64,000 bases of DNA, from contig OY757911.1 of NCBI GenBank assembly GCA_963585895.1, positions 92,656,514-92,720,513 of the forward strand. The letters run 5' to 3'. The notes beneath the pieces are model-generated. The model saw nothing but the letters and a program-made list of their open reading frames with translations, ran no database searches and was not told where the DNA came from. Below, in pieces: positions 1-11,317 of this stretch. Positions within the stretch are counted from its first letter, which is position 1. Every line of letters starts with the position of its first letter. The position numbers were made by a program, and so were the translations under genes. Origin of the DNA: Sepioteuthis lessoniana. Taxonomy: Eukaryota; Mollusca; Cephalopoda; Myopsida; Loliginidae.

Positions 1-2550
1 GTAGGAAACAGAACAAGTCAATTAATATAATATGACATGTAATTGTGCACAATACACCTGAGGAACTCATTTCCCTCCTTAGACTATACAAGAATCACAA
101 GTTTTCAAGGAACAAACAGAAAAGTTCAGGCATCAATAATGTGGAAACTGCTTACTCTTCTCAAGTCTGGAATATAAAGGAGGGTGGCCCCTATGTGTTC
201 GTTGCTGAGGAGAAAACTGCCACTTCTGCTCTTCTCATGTCCTGTTCGTGAAAGAAGCAATTCTCCAATTTACCCTGTCCCGTGACCAAAAAAGAACTCG
301 TGATGTGGAAGAGTTCCTCAAACACTGTGACAAGGGAGATCACTATGTTTAGTCTCCCCAAAATAGAATTAAACATAAACATTGTATCGGATGTTTTCTA
401 AATATTATTCACCCAATCTGAACGTCTGGTATGTATCCCTACCTTCTACCAGTTAACATTTGACACTAGGTCATTTTAACGTGAAGACCGTGCACGAATC
501 GATACTCATATACGGCTGGTACAAAAAATGTTTTGTCCCTCAGTCGCTTTGTGATGATCTTGGCTGGGAAGCAACCCACTTCCAAGATCAGGTGCTCACC
601 AGACGAGATGAATTGGTCTCAAGTGGTTCCACGCTTGTTATCGATTCATTAAGCCTAAATGCCAAGTGCAATGTGAATCTATGCTTATCAATGATTCCAA
701 CCACCCAGCACGAATGCCAGATGGCCTGCCCGGAAGCCCATGGCCAACTCTGAACTTCTGTGTTAAAACCAACTTAAGAACTTTTCATCAAATTTTGTGA
801 TATTACGCTTTTGGTTTGCTCTTTGGGCGGAGCTGAAAATGCTTGCATAGGGGTAAGAACTTCCAAGTAGGATGTCTTGGGTATTGTACCATATCGACCA
901 ACGTTTTGTGCTATAAAGAAAGAAGTCTGCAGAAAAAGAAATACTCAAACTCGAAGGTAAGGGAAAAAATATAGCAGTCGTTTTTATTCAGCTATGATCG
1001 TTTTAATTCAAAAAGTTCACTCTTGTCGCGTCCTTCCTCTCCCTTCTCCTTGGTGGTGAAGGGGTGTGTGTGAGATTTGGTTGTTTGACACACGTTTGTC
1101 ATAGCAGATCGGTCGCAGCAGACTGGGGTATGACGGGTCGGCTTCCAGAACCTTTAACGCACCCATTTTGACAACTGCCTTCAACTCTCTAACTTTCTTC
1201 AAATCTCCCACAATCCTCCGCGCGCTTCCGGTGCGTGACGTCACCCGCACCTTGTCACCCCGTTCCGTCATCTCGGGCTATTATGACATCTCTGAGTGGC
1301 ACGTCCGCCCCGCACGCACGTTGCCATCAACATCAAGGTTTGCACCGAACTAACCCATGTGCTGAGCCGAAAGGTTCTCAACCTAACTAAACTCAAAGGC
1401 ATGAACCGAAATCCCTTGGCCATTACGTTACAGTATGACACTAAACTGTATCCAATGGTCAGGCTCCTGTTCCGAAGTTCTGATGAGGTGGATTACGTCT
1501 ATGTTGCTGTTACCTCACAGTCCAATTTATTTGAAAATTATTTGTATTGGATCAGAATATTTGAAAACATATAAATGCAGATTATTAAAGACACATGAAA
1601 AAGTTTGATTTAAAAGATTATTGCAATAGAACAATATTATTTGTCAATGCAAATGAACACGTTAAAAAATTAGAGAAAGTAAAGCACACTATGCGTTAAG
1701 AGAAAAGAAGGACCATAGTTAGGCAAAGGATATTTACAGGGAAAAACCAGAATTCTTTATGGCTATATCACAGACAGAATGCATGTTAATAACTTCTATT
1801 AAATCTGGGACAGAAAAGAAAGAAAAATAGGAAATATGTGCTTTGCAAGGAAAGGTATGCTGTCACAATTATCCATACGAATAAGAGCAATAAAGATAAT
1901 ATATTACTCGTGCGAAATTTTTATTTTGAATAAGTATTTACCTTGTCTCATTGCTATAAATAGATTTCAACTTGAAATCGTTTTTAAAGTGGAGACGCTC
2001 TCCCGTACGCAGTGTCAGCATTCCGTTTTTTAGGGAGACCTCTGGCATCAGGTATTTTAGCTTTTTTGATGACGGTGGTGGGTGTTACCAATGAGCTTAG
2101 ATCAGAAGTTATCCAAGATAAAGTTTAAAAAAGAAAACGGAAAATATACTGTGATATTGAGAAACAATCAAAGTAAGAAGTCCGGATCTGGTGACTTTGA
2201 TAGAAGGAAAAGAATGTCTACCAGGCGAATGAGGTAGCAGTGCCAGCAGAAAAAAAAAAAGATTGGAAAGATAAAAAGTAAATCAATAAATAAAACCAGG
2301 CAGCTTAGATTTAATGTCGTGCCAAATATAATTGATGCAATTGCTACTGTGCCAAAAGGAGAAAAGATTAGAAGTGAAAACTCAAGGGAGGTTTATCACT
2401 AATATAGTCAGCGAAATTCAGAGAAATGCACAGACGTTTTTAGAAAAAAAATCTATCACTTAGTGGCATTCACTACTCATAAAGTGCGATTAAGAAAATT
2501 TCCCAGTTATCGGTTAAATAGTACCATTACTTTTCTTCTAAAACGATGTC
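1..2550. other. Unassigned sequence, no gene recognised
   Basis: No conserved protein or repeat family was recognised here. Several open frames of 60-100 codons occur (for example 460-753 on the plus strand, and 1017-1271 on the minus strand in a GC-rich patch), but none shows a motif I know, and they overlap on both strands. A short tRNA-SINE-like tail begins at about 2555. The first 750 bases are less AT-biased than the rest and could be an old element. Confidence 0.4.
1017..1350. other. GC-rich patch with CpG-containing sequence
   Basis: This stretch is much richer in G+C and CpG (for example 'cctccgcgcgcttccggtg' near 1215) than the surrounding AT-rich DNA. It is open on both strands (minus 1017-1271, plus 1168-1353). 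It could be a decayed coding segment of a transposable element, an LTR-like block or a small CpG-rich regulatory patch. I recognise no domain. Confidence 0.3.
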
Positions 2551-2554
2551 TTTG

Positions 2555-2606
2555 GTATTAAATAACCCACAAAAGTTTATATGCCATTAAACAAAGAAAC
2601 CAAACT
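2555..2606 (+). repeat. S2/M-type SINE 3' tail domain (fragment)
   Basis: About 50 bp match the 3' domain shared by S2 SINEs and M elements: 'ggtattaaataacccac', then a 'tatatgccattaaacaaag' block and an AACC-rich end. No tRNA-like head is visible upstream, so this is a 5'-truncated insertion. Confidence 0.5.
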
Positions 2607-2649
2607 AAATCATGAAATTTCATGGAAACAAGGATAACTAAAAAAAAAT

Positions 2650-2790
2650 AATAACGACTATCATCAGTTAACGGTGGTGTGAAAAAGTTTCGGGAAGTAA
2701 TATAATAATAAACGAGTAATAACATATAATAATAAACGAGTAATAACATATAATAATAAACGAGTAATAAGCGAATGAAAGAAATTAGCG
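2650..2790 (+). repeat. LINE-B 3' end with a 24-bp tandem repeat in its tail
   Basis: The segment starts with the last bases of LINE-B ('catcagttaacggtggtgtg', then a 'gaaaaagtttc...gtaatataataata' end). The TAA-rich tail then runs into about three copies of a 24-bp unit (taataacatataataataaacgag, allowing for phase) between roughly 2697 and 2772. The minus-strand open frame here, rich in Tyr and Leu, is only a translation of this repeat. Confidence 0.6.
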
Positions 2791-3368
2791 CAAAACGAGT
2801 ATAAGCATCAACACGACTGGGTGATGAAGTTGATTCATTGAGGATTGTGCCATAAATTAAAATTTCGACATACAAAAAAATGGTATTTGCACATTCCAGA
2901 ACTCGTCTTGGAGAATGAGACGCACAAACCTATCTGGGATTTTGAGATACAAACAGATCACTTAATCTCGACCAAACGACAAGACCTAGTGATAGTCAAT
3001 AAAAAAAAAAAAAAGAGAACCTGCCGAATAGTGGACTTTGCCATTCCGATTGACCACACGGTAAAACTGAAAAAAAGTGAAATAATTGGTAAATACTTAG
3101 ACTTTGCTTGAGAACTAAAGCTATTGAACATAAAGGTGACGGTGATACCGATTTTAATTGGCACGCTCGGAGTTTTACCCAAAGGATTGGTAAAGAGAGT
3201 GAATCACTTAGAAATCAGAAGACAACTAGTGACTATCCAGACTACAGCATTGTTAGAATACTGAAAAGAGTGCTGGAGACTTGAGAATACTTGCTGTCAT
3301 TCAGACGCTAGTAAAAGATCATCAGTTAACGTTTGTGTGAAAAACTGTCAAGGAATAATAATAATACC
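2790..3368 (+). pseudogene. LINE-B copy 1, C-terminal fragment of ORF2
   Basis: A 5'-truncated non-LTR retrotransposon. The frame at 2845-3111 reads the C-terminal region downstream of the reverse transcriptase, with the family signatures LENETHKPIWDFEIQTDHLI, KRTCRIVDFAIPIDH and KYLDFA. The same signatures recur in every LINE-B copy of this window. It ends in the family 3' sequence ('catcagttaacgtttgtg', then AATAATAATA). Frame changes and stops show it is dead. The function of this C-terminal region is not known to me; it follows a CCHC motif in longer copies. Confidence 0.8.
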
Positions 3369-3868
3369 ATACAAACAAATGGTATAGGCACAACCCATCA
3401 CCTGAATCGCATAAACTCCTATGGGACTTTAGCATCCAAACGGATCACCGAATCCCGGCCAGAAGACCAGACCTCATAATAATCAAAAACAAAAAAAGCG
3501 AATCTGTAAAATTGTGGAATTTGCTGTCCCGGCAGACCACAGAATAAATCTGAAGGAAAGTGAAAAGAAGGATAAGTACCTTGACCTTGCTAGAGAATAA
3601 AAAAAAACAACTGTGGAACATGAAAGTAACGATTGTGCCAATTTTGATTGGTGCATTAAGCACAATAACTAAAGAATTATTTAAAGGCATGGAGGACTTG
3701 GAAGTTAGTGGATGGGTAGAGACTATCCAAATGACAGTACTGCTAAGAACGGCCAGAATCCTGAGACGAGTCCTGGAGACTTGGGGAGACTTGTTGTCAC
3801 TCAAACTCTAGTGAAAGACCATCAGCTGACACTGATGAGAAAAAGTTTAAAGGAGTAATATAATAATG
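3369..3868 (+). pseudogene. LINE-B copy 2, C-terminal fragment of ORF2
   Basis: A second 5'-truncated copy begins directly after the AATAATAAT tail of copy 1. It reads the same C-terminal region: HKLLWDFSIQTDH-like, RRPDLIIIKN, KIVEFAVPADHRI, then LWNMKVTIVPILIGALSTI and VETIQMTVLLRTARILRRV (frame 3560-3811). It terminates in 'aaaaagtttaaaggagtaat' followed by ATAATGATAAT. Several frame shifts separate the blocks. Confidence 0.8.
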
Positions 3869-3869
3869 A

Positions 3870-6030
3870 TAATATCAGATGAAGTGATAAACTTTATCCA
3901 GAGAACCATGAAAACCTGAAGAGTGGAATTGACAGCAGGAGCGAAAAGCTAAGCTGAAACAAAGATCTAAAGAGGTACATTCCCAAGAGAGGCACTATCA
4001 CCATTTCTATTTATAATTGCAATGATGCCACTCAACCACATACTCAGAAAATTCATAGCCGGATACAAACTTACTAAATCTCAAGAAAATCTAAATCATC
4101 TGTACGACATCAAACTATTTGCCAAAAAATGAAAAAGAATTGGAAACTCAAATGCACCCTGAGAGAATATACAATTAAAATATAGAAATGGAATTTGGCA
4201 TAGAAAAATACGCCATGCTCACAATAAAAAGCGGAAAACGATACTTGACGGACGGAATGAAATAACCTAATTAAGACTGAATTAGAACACTCACAGAAAA
4301 GAAAACCTAAAAATACTTGGGGGTATTGAAAGCTGACACCATCAAACAAGTGTAAATGAAAAAAAAATTAAGAGAGAATATTTCAGGAGACCCGGAAAAC
4401 TACTCGAGACAAAACTATATTGCAGGAACCTTATCAAAGGAATAAATACCTGGATTGTCTCCCTTGTAAGATATTCGGGGCACTTTTTGAAGTGGACCAG
4501 AAAAGAACTTAAACAAATAAACCAGAGAACAAGAAATCTGATGACCATGCATGAGGCAATACATTCCAGAGATGACGTTGATAGATTTTATGTATCAAGA
4601 ACAGGAGGAGGAAGAGAATTTGCCCGCATTGAAGATAGTGTTGACGTATCAACCAATACAATGACTCGAAAATAACATTAAAAAAAGTTCGGAGGAAGAC
4701 TGATTACAGCCACCAGAACCAATACTAACAACATGAGGACCAACAGAACGACAGTAACAAGAAAAAAAAATGGAAGAAAAACAACTATATGGACGTTTTA
4801 AGCGACTAATACACATCTCGAGCCGTTTTGGACGCTAACAAAACGGCTCGAGAAGAAACTAGATGGCAATTACACAAGAATGCTGCGTGCAATCCTCAAC
4901 AAGTCCTGGCAGCGGCACCCCACGAGACACCAACTGTACGGCCACCTGCCCCCTATCACGAAATCTATTCAAGTTAGGCGAACCAGACATGCTGGACATT
5001 GCTGGAGAAGCAGAGATGAACTCATAAGAGATGTACTCTTATGGATCCCCACACACGGCCGCGCAAAAGCAGGACGACCAGCACGAACGTACATTCAGCA
5101 GCTGTGTGAGGATACAGGATGTTGTCCTGAAGACCTGCCTAGGGCGATGAACGATAGGGAGGAGTGGCGAGAGAGGGTCAGGGATATCCGTGCTGCCAGC
5201 ACGATATGATGATGATGATGAATACACATCTTACACGAGAAAACATGGACGTGGCTACGAGAGGGAAACCTTAAGTGATAAACTGAATCTCCTCCGTTAG
5301 CAGCAAAACAACAATTCCAATAAAACCAATCAGATCAAAGCAAAAATAGATAAGACGCAACAAAACAACAAATGTAGGTTATGTGGTGATAGAGTCGAAA
5401 CGATCAATCACATAATAAGTGAACGCAGCAAATTAGCACTGAAAGGGTATAAGACTGGACACGACTGGTTTGGCAAAGTGATCCGCTGGGAATTGTGCAA
5501 GAAATTAAAATTTGACCATATTAACCAATGGTATATGCACAATCCGGCATGTCCTGGAGAATGACACACACAAACTAGTCTGGAATTTTTACATACAAAC
5601 TGATCACTTAATCCTGGCCAGAAAACCAGACCTTATAATAATCAACAAAAAAAGAGAACTTGCAAAATCGTGGACTTTGCTGTCCCGGCTGACCACAGAG
5701 TAAAATTGAAAGAAAGTGAAAGATGGATAAATACCTCGACCTTGCAATTGAACTGAAGAAACCGTGTGGTAACGTTTATACCAATTGTAATTGGTGTTTT
5801 TGGTGCAGTCTTGAAAGGATTTTTAAAAGGAAAGGAGGAGTTGGAAAAAAGACGACGAGTATAGACCATCCAAACTCCTGCATTATTGAGAACGGCCAGA
5901 ATACTGAGCAGATTCATGGAGACTTCAGGGGAGTTGCTGTGACTCAAACTCCAGTGAAAGACAATCAACAAACGCTGATGGGAAAGTGTCTCAAGGGGTA
6001 ATAATAATGATGATAATAATAATAGTATAA
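3870..6030 (+). pseudogene. LINE-B copy 3: reverse transcriptase, CCHC motif and C-terminus, interrupted by LINE-A
   Basis: A longer 5'-truncated LINE-B starting at the tail of copy 2. Near 3885 it enters the reverse-transcriptase region (LSPFLFIIAMMPLN-like and LRKFIAGYKL blocks). The thumb/connection region follows: VRYSGHFLKWTRKELKQI and RDDVDRFYVSRTGGGREFA (frame 4487-4675). At 5372 comes the zinc-knuckle-like KCRLCGDRVETINHI; the final Cys of the C-x2-C-x7-H-x4-C pattern is replaced by Arg. The usual C-terminal blocks and a TAATAATGATGATAATAATAA tail close the copy near 6020. LINE-A is inserted at 4819-5220 with a target duplication. Stops and frame shifts make it non-functional. I do not assign the clade beyond a CCHC-bearing non-LTR element. 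Confidence 0.8.
4819..5220 (+). mobile_element. LINE-A 3' end inserted in LINE-B, with 11-bp target duplication
   Basis: A 402-bp 5'-truncated LINE-A insertion flanked by exact copies of aatacacatct (4808-4818 and 5221-5231). The frame 4880-5209 is open over the C-terminus of the LINE-A protein (MLRAILNKSWQRHP, RRTRHAGHCWRS, GRPARTYIQQLCEDTGC, RERVRDIRA), ending just before a (GATGAT)n tail. The first 32 bases form a perfect 12-bp inverted repeat (4819-4830 with 4839-4850). LINE-A resembles RTE-like elements because of the short GATGA-type tail, but the clade is inference. The open frame and exact duplication suggest this insertion is younger than its host LINE-B. Confidence 0.85.
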
Positions 6031-8885
6031 AGGAAACAGGACCTTTATACAATAAACGTCACACCAAATAGTAGAAAAACGTAAATATTCTAACGAAAAT
6101 GAATCGCAAGTAATAGCGACCGAAACACCACACACTCAAACCATACAGGACAAACACTAAGCAAAGAAGAAGAAATGATTATGGAAAAGTTAAAGAGAAT
6201 TATGTTTAAAAAGAAAGTTTACCATCACTAAGAAACCAAGACTGGAAAAAATATAGAAAGTATTAGCCAGGAACAACATCACGGAATTAAATGAAGTAAT
6301 CTATGCTGGAGTGAAATTAGCCAGTGAAAAAAGTCGGAGTTCTCCTAAAACCTCTAGCTGAAACTCAAAATCTGGATGGAAAATTCCACTGGAAACGCCG
6401 ATAAGAAACCCACTAGCGAACGTGATAAAACTGAAGAAGAACGCTACTACAGGTTGGGACGAAAAAAGAAAAGCAACACAACAGTTAAAAAATCAACCCG
6501 AGGAAATAAACTAGAAGGTACTGGCAAAAGAAGGAAGACTAAAAAGATACAGAGACCGAATAAAACAAAATAAGACATTCCAAAACAACAAAAAATTTTG
6601 CAATTAGGTAGAGAATGCACGAAGACAAATCAACAATTGGACGAAAAGGAAACAAAAGAATTTTGGAGAAAAATATGGAAACGAAGGGAACATGACAGAA
6701 GAGCCGAATGAATTAGCAACATTGGAAAAGAGTGAGAAGACCTCGAAGAAGCACTGAAGGCGAAAATACACTTCGACTCACACTGACCAAAAAAAAATAC
6801 CAAATCGGAAAACGCCAGGCCATGAATACTGATTTAAACAACTCACTTCCATCCATGACAAACCGGTTATTGAAATGACTCGATGCTTCCAAGAAACAGA
6901 CATACCCGAATGGATTACAAAAGGAAAGACCACTGTGATCCAGAAAGACCACCAAAAAGGAACAACCCCTCTACAACTACTGACCCTTAACATGCCGACC
7001 GATGATCTGGAAAATAGTAACGGCGCAAGTTTAGAAAGAGATTTACGATTAGTTAATAAGCCGTGGTCTGTTCCCCGAGGAATGGATTTAATGTTGCAAG
7101 GGGGCAAAGGTACAGGAAAGCTACTATACATTGATCAACACATCCCCAAGGATAGCGAAACGAGACGGAAAATCTAGTTGTGGCATTGATTGACTACAAA
7201 AAAGTATACAGTCTAGTCCTGCAAAGCATGATGATAGAATTTCCCAAAATGTATAAGATATCCATCGAAATCATAAGGTTTATCGAAAATACCCTGGAAA
7301 ACTGTAGAGTCAAACAGAGAGCCGTAGGAAAAACCTTAAGCGTTGTAAAAATCCAGAAAGGGGTCATCAAAGGATATATGCTATCACCATTACAGTTTGT
7401 ACTAGCAATGATGCCACTCAACCGCATACTTAGGAAATTCACAGGCAGATACAATATTCATATATCGAAAGAAAAAAAAACACCTCATTTCCATGGACGA
7501 TATCAAATTGTTTGCAGAAAATTAAAGAGGATTAGAAACTCAAATACAGGCAGTGAGGATATACAGTCATGATATAAGGATGGAATTTTGCATAGAAAAA
7601 TGTGCCATGCTAATAATGAACAGCGGAAAACGACAAATGACGGAAGGAATAGAACTACCAAATCAGGAAAAAATCAGAACGCTCAGAGAAAAGGAAACTT
7701 ACAAATACTTGGGAATATTGGAAGCGGACACAATCAAAGAGTCGAAGATCTTTGAAAATGAAAAAATAAAAAGAATATCTGAAGAGAACGATAAAACTTC
7801 TCGGAACCAAACTACATAGTAAAAATCTCACCAAAGGGGATAGTCTCTCTCGTAATATACTCGGGACCTTTTTTAAAGTGTATGAGGGAAGAACTACAAC
7901 AAAGGGACCAGAGAACAAGAAAACTCATGATAATACATTAGGCCTTACACTGCAGAGATTACGTTGACGAATTGTATGTGTCGAGAAAAGAAGGAGTAAG
8001 AAGACACGCCACCATTGACCATAGAGTTGATGCATCAATATAACGACTAGAAGACTACATACACAACTGAGAACGAAGACTGATAACAGACAACACAAGC
8101 ATCAACAGAACAAAAATAACAAGGTAACAAAATGGGAAGAAAACAAATGTTTAGACATTTGAAGTGAAAAACTAGCGAAATCTCTCTCGAGAAAATCTGA
8201 ACATGGTTAAAATGCAAAATCTTAAGAGCGAAACTCAATCCCTTCTAATAGCAGCAGAAAACAACGCCATAAGGACGAACGATATCAAAGCAAAAATAGC
8301 AAAGACACAAGAAAATAGAAGACGTAGATTACGTGGTCACTGCTACGAAGCGATCAATCACATGAGGGAATTAAGCGAATTAGCTAAAAAAGAGTATAAA
8401 ACTAGACATGATTGGGTGGCGAAAGTGATCCACTGGGAATAGTTCAAGAAGCTTAAATTTGACCATATGAATAATTGGTATATGCACAACCCGGGGTCCG
8501 ACTAGAAAATGAGACACAAAATTCTCTGGGATTTTGAGATACAAAAATATCACCTAATCTCGGCCTGACGATCATATTTAGAAATAGTTAACAAATAAAA
8601 AAGTTGGCGAATAGTGGACAGGGTATAACTGAAGGAAAGCAAAGCAAGAGATAAATACCTAGACCTTGCTAGAGAACTTAAAAACTATGGAACATGATGG
8701 TAATGGTAATACTAATTATAAGTGGGGCGTTCGGTACAGTCACTATGTGGCTGGTACAGGTACGACCAGAATACTATGAAAAGTGCTGGAGACTTGAGGT
8801 GACTTGTTGTCACTCAAACTCTAGAGGAAAACCATCATGATTTGAAGAATTCTCAAATGAGTAAAATAATGATAATTATTATTAT
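6031..8885 (+). pseudogene. LINE-B copy 4, longest copy, nearly whole ORF2
   Basis: This is the most complete LINE-B here, about 2.85 kb, starting at the tail of copy 3. Blocks in order: a Lys-rich N-terminal region (6376-6573, basic and coiled-coil-like), the RT entry (CFQETDIPEWITKGKTTVIQ near 6893), an RT block with VIKGYMLSPLQFVLAMM (7180-7572 frame), and a catalytic MDDIKLFAEN that is read in another frame near 7490. Then come YKYLGILEADTIK (7553-7819 frame), YSGPFLKC near 7860, and ETQSLLIAAENNAIRTNDIK (8203-8442). The CCHC cysteines are lost (RRLRGH in place of CRLCGD). It ends in AAATGAGTAAAATAATGATAATTATTATTATC. Many frame shifts and stops make it inactive. It serves best as the local reference for the family. 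Confidence 0.8.
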
Positions 8886-8889
8886 CATA

Positions 8890-9116
8890 AAGTGATACAA
8901 ATCTTTGAACGGGAACAGGGAAAATACTGAAGAACCTGGAAAAAAAGACCTGGGAAACTAAAAGACCAATGAAATAATTAAAATTAGCCATAGCATTGCA
9001 CTGAAGGAATCGACAAGGATACGTAAGCGAGAACTGGAGTGCTGAGGAAACTTGCTGTCTCTTGGATTTCAGTGAAAATTATCACTTACTACATTTGTGA
9101 AAAACAAGGAGTAAAA
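8890..9116 (+). pseudogene. LINE-B copy 5, 3' end fragment (diverged)
   Basis: After the tail of copy 4, the region 9035-9116 again resembles the LINE-B 3' end: 'gagtgctgaggaaacttgct', a 'cactta...catttgtgaaaaac' block and 'aaggagtaaaacc'. It is more diverged than the neighbours. The stretch 8890-9030 is only weakly similar and may be the degraded upstream part. Confidence 0.55.
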
Positions 9117-9117
9117 C

Positions 9118-9400
9118 CATCACCATGATTGTGTACTAAATGCACGGCCTCCATTAACTCTTGCCGTCTATTTCTATCGGCCTAGGTTCTTGGTATGTTC
9201 TCCAGGTGGCATGCAGTATCTGCACAGAGCTCATGTGTGTAAGTATTTGCTGGTCGGCCAACACTGGTGTGTCCATTTTGTAGGACTCTACACACGCTAC
9301 TTATGAGTTCATCTTTATTAATATCCAGCATGTGTTGTTCGCCTTGAATGGCTTATGAGATGAAATTAGATAGATACGTGAAGATAGGTCAGATGATTCA
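9118..9400 (-). pseudogene. LINE-A 3' end, antisense, diverged
   Basis: Starting with 'catcaccatgattgtg' (the antisense tail), the minus strand carries the LINE-A C-terminal region. The counterpart of 'ctggtcggccaacactggtg' and of 'tgagttcatctttatta' lies at the same spacing as in the copies at 4.8 and 59.3 kb. It is heavily mutated and has no open frame. Confidence 0.55.
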
Positions 9401-9597
9401 AACAATATTCTTTATATTAACTTGATTTTATGGTTCTCTAGCGAGGTGAGTGAAACCCATGTTCGACATAGCTATCATCTCAGGAAATGAAGACCGCCTC
9501 CATTTGCTCTCATGGGCTAATAATAATACAGGGAAATGACAAGAGAAATAATTCCATAGCAGCAAAAAGTGATAAGATTTAGATTACCATGTGTATG

Positions 9598-9640
9598 GTT
9601 TGAATAGAGAGAGAGAGCGGGGGAGAGAGAGGAGGAGTGA
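9598..9640. repeat. (GA)n-rich microsatellite
   Basis: An imperfect GA tract, 'gagagagagagcgggggaga' and continuing, in otherwise unassigned sequence. Confidence 0.8.
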
Positions 9641-9684
9641 AATGCCAAAATCGCCTCCATAATATTTGAATGCATCTAATTGGT

Positions 9685-9962
9685 CTAGAAGGTGTACAAG
9701 AACGGGAATGATTGGGTAGAGAGTGTTTCACTGGGAAATTATACAAATGACTAAATGTTGATCCTACAGACCAATGGCATATGCATACAGCAGATTCTAT
9801 ACTAGAAAATGAGGCAGAAAATTGTCAGTGATTTTCTGATAAAAGTTGAGCCACCGATTTATGTCAGTAGATCAGATTTTGTATTACTTTACCTAAAGAA
9901 AATAAATTGCTGATTAGTTAAATTTATCATTCCAGCAGATCACCGTATAATTGTAAAACGAG
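9685..9962 (+). pseudogene. LINE-B C-terminal fragment, plus strand
   Basis: Matches the LINE-B region after the CCHC motif: 'gattgggtagagagtgtttc' (the DWVGKVIHWE block), 'ccaatggcatatgcatac' (WYMHN block), 'ctagaaaatgaggcag' (LENE block) and the ADHRI block near 9938. It is strongly diverged. It abuts an opposite-strand LINE-B fragment at 9965, giving a head-to-head arrangement. Confidence 0.6.
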
Positions 9963-9964
9963 TT

Positions 9965-10450
9965 CTTCCCGCCAGTTGTAAGAAGTGGCTTGCATTGAAC
10001 CCCAAGTGACAACACGTCTATTCGGCTTTCCAGAAATCTTCCCAATATTCTAGCTGGTCTCATTACTAATTGGTTAGGACAATTTCAGTCCTTTCTCGGA
10101 TCACTAGTTTCGGTTGGGCTCTTTTCAAGTTTAGTGTAGTTTGTTCCCAAGACTTCGATTATGATTCGAATCACCATCACTTTCAGTTCTTTGACAAGGT
10201 TCATATATTTCTATTGTTTCTTTAAATTTATCTATTTTGTCTGCTGGAATAGCGAAGTTCACATCCTGACAAAATATTTTTTCTTGTTAAGTATGACAAA
10301 GTCTGATCTGTCCTAATCTCAAAATCAAAGATTCTACAATGTATCTCCTTTTCCAGGATGGATTCTGCTCTTTTCATTTATCTTTGATCTGTATGTATAG
10401 TCCTTTGAAGAGTTATTCATACTTATTCTACCCACTCAGTCTTACCTTCT
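9965..10450 (-). pseudogene. LINE-B C-terminal fragment, minus strand
   Basis: The antisense strand shows the LINE-B C-terminal blocks. 'ccaatattctagctggtctc' is antisense to the TARILRR block, 'gctggaatagcgaagttcac' to the VDFAVPAD block, and 'tctcaaaatcaaagattct' to the DFEIQTD block. It is diverged and lacks an open frame. The right boundary near 10450 is uncertain. Confidence 0.6.
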
Positions 10451-10549
10451 TTTGCTTTCCTGAACTAGTTTTCCCAATTAACTTATGAAGCTAATTTCTC
10501 ATTGTCTCTCACTCTATCACACAAACACACTCACATACAAAAACATGCT

Positions 10550-10583
10550 TTCTCTCTCTTTCCCTCTCTCTCTCTCTCTCTTA

Positions 10584-10627
<44 letters not shown>

Positions 10628-10628
10628 C
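10550..10628. repeat. (CT)n(TA)n compound microsatellite
   Basis: About 48 bp of CT repeats followed by about 30 bp of TA repeats. The open frame across it (10485-10760) is repeat translation. Confidence 0.95.
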
Positions 10629-10804
10629 TTTCCCGCTATCCCTTCCTTCACATTTCTTAAATGTATTGTTCTAATGAGGTTTTTCTATTCTAGGTTTTTG
10701 TTATTGTCAAGTAGCAAATACAAGATGGAAGAAAAACTAGTCGAAATTAATCACGAATAGCTTTCCTTTAAGACGCTTAATATTATAAACAAACAATAAA
10801 TTCT

Positions 10805-11110
10805 CTCTGTGTGTTTTATAGCAAGTACTTCGGATACTGCCTGGTTCGGTCGGCCATTACTGATATCGAGGATTTCACTACTAAGTAAAGTTGGTGACCT
10901 TAGTCGAGCACAACCCGAAGACTTCCTTTTCAATAGCTACTACACCGAGGTTCAAGGTAGGACGCTATTCCATTCTCTGAATTGCTCGACTTTACCCTTG
11001 ATCCTTACCTTACAATACTGAGTGCTAAGCAAGGCGGCATCAAGTACCCTTTTTTGAGTCTTTGGTATGAATTGAACCACGGTCTCCCAGACCATTGGCG
11101 AACTACACCT
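10805..11110 (-). repeat. S3 tRNA-derived SINE, antisense, near full length
   Basis: On the minus strand this begins near 11108 with the tRNA-like head (antisense of 'ccagaccattggcgaact' and 'aattgaaccacggtctccc', the latter containing the B box). It runs through 'caagtacccttttttgag', 'ttaccttacaatactgagtg' and a 'gactaaggtcaccaac' block, the order found at 16.6, 29.3 and 61.7 kb. The three overlapping open frames on both strands (10751-11203) are chance frames in the SINE. Confidence 0.7.
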
Positions 11111-11317
11111 TATTGCAATGGTGATAAGCATTCTGAAGAACATGTTCCCTGTCTTCGATTATATAATAATCTTGGTTTGATAATTAGATTGGCAAGAAAC
11201 TGACAGTCACTTAGTGCCATTAACTCGGTGTCTACTCTATCCTAACATAAATATATATGCTCCATTACCGATATTGAGCACTATTTATTTATAAATATTC
11301 CAAACAACACAATTAAC

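Noticed and set aside
1296-1574. Host exon candidate of 92 codons
   Set aside because: No recognised domain, overlapping frames on both strands, and no repeat-free coding context; left unassigned.
5039-5227. Minus-strand frame opposite the LINE-A C-terminus
   Set aside because: The plus-strand frame has the family motifs; this is its shadow.
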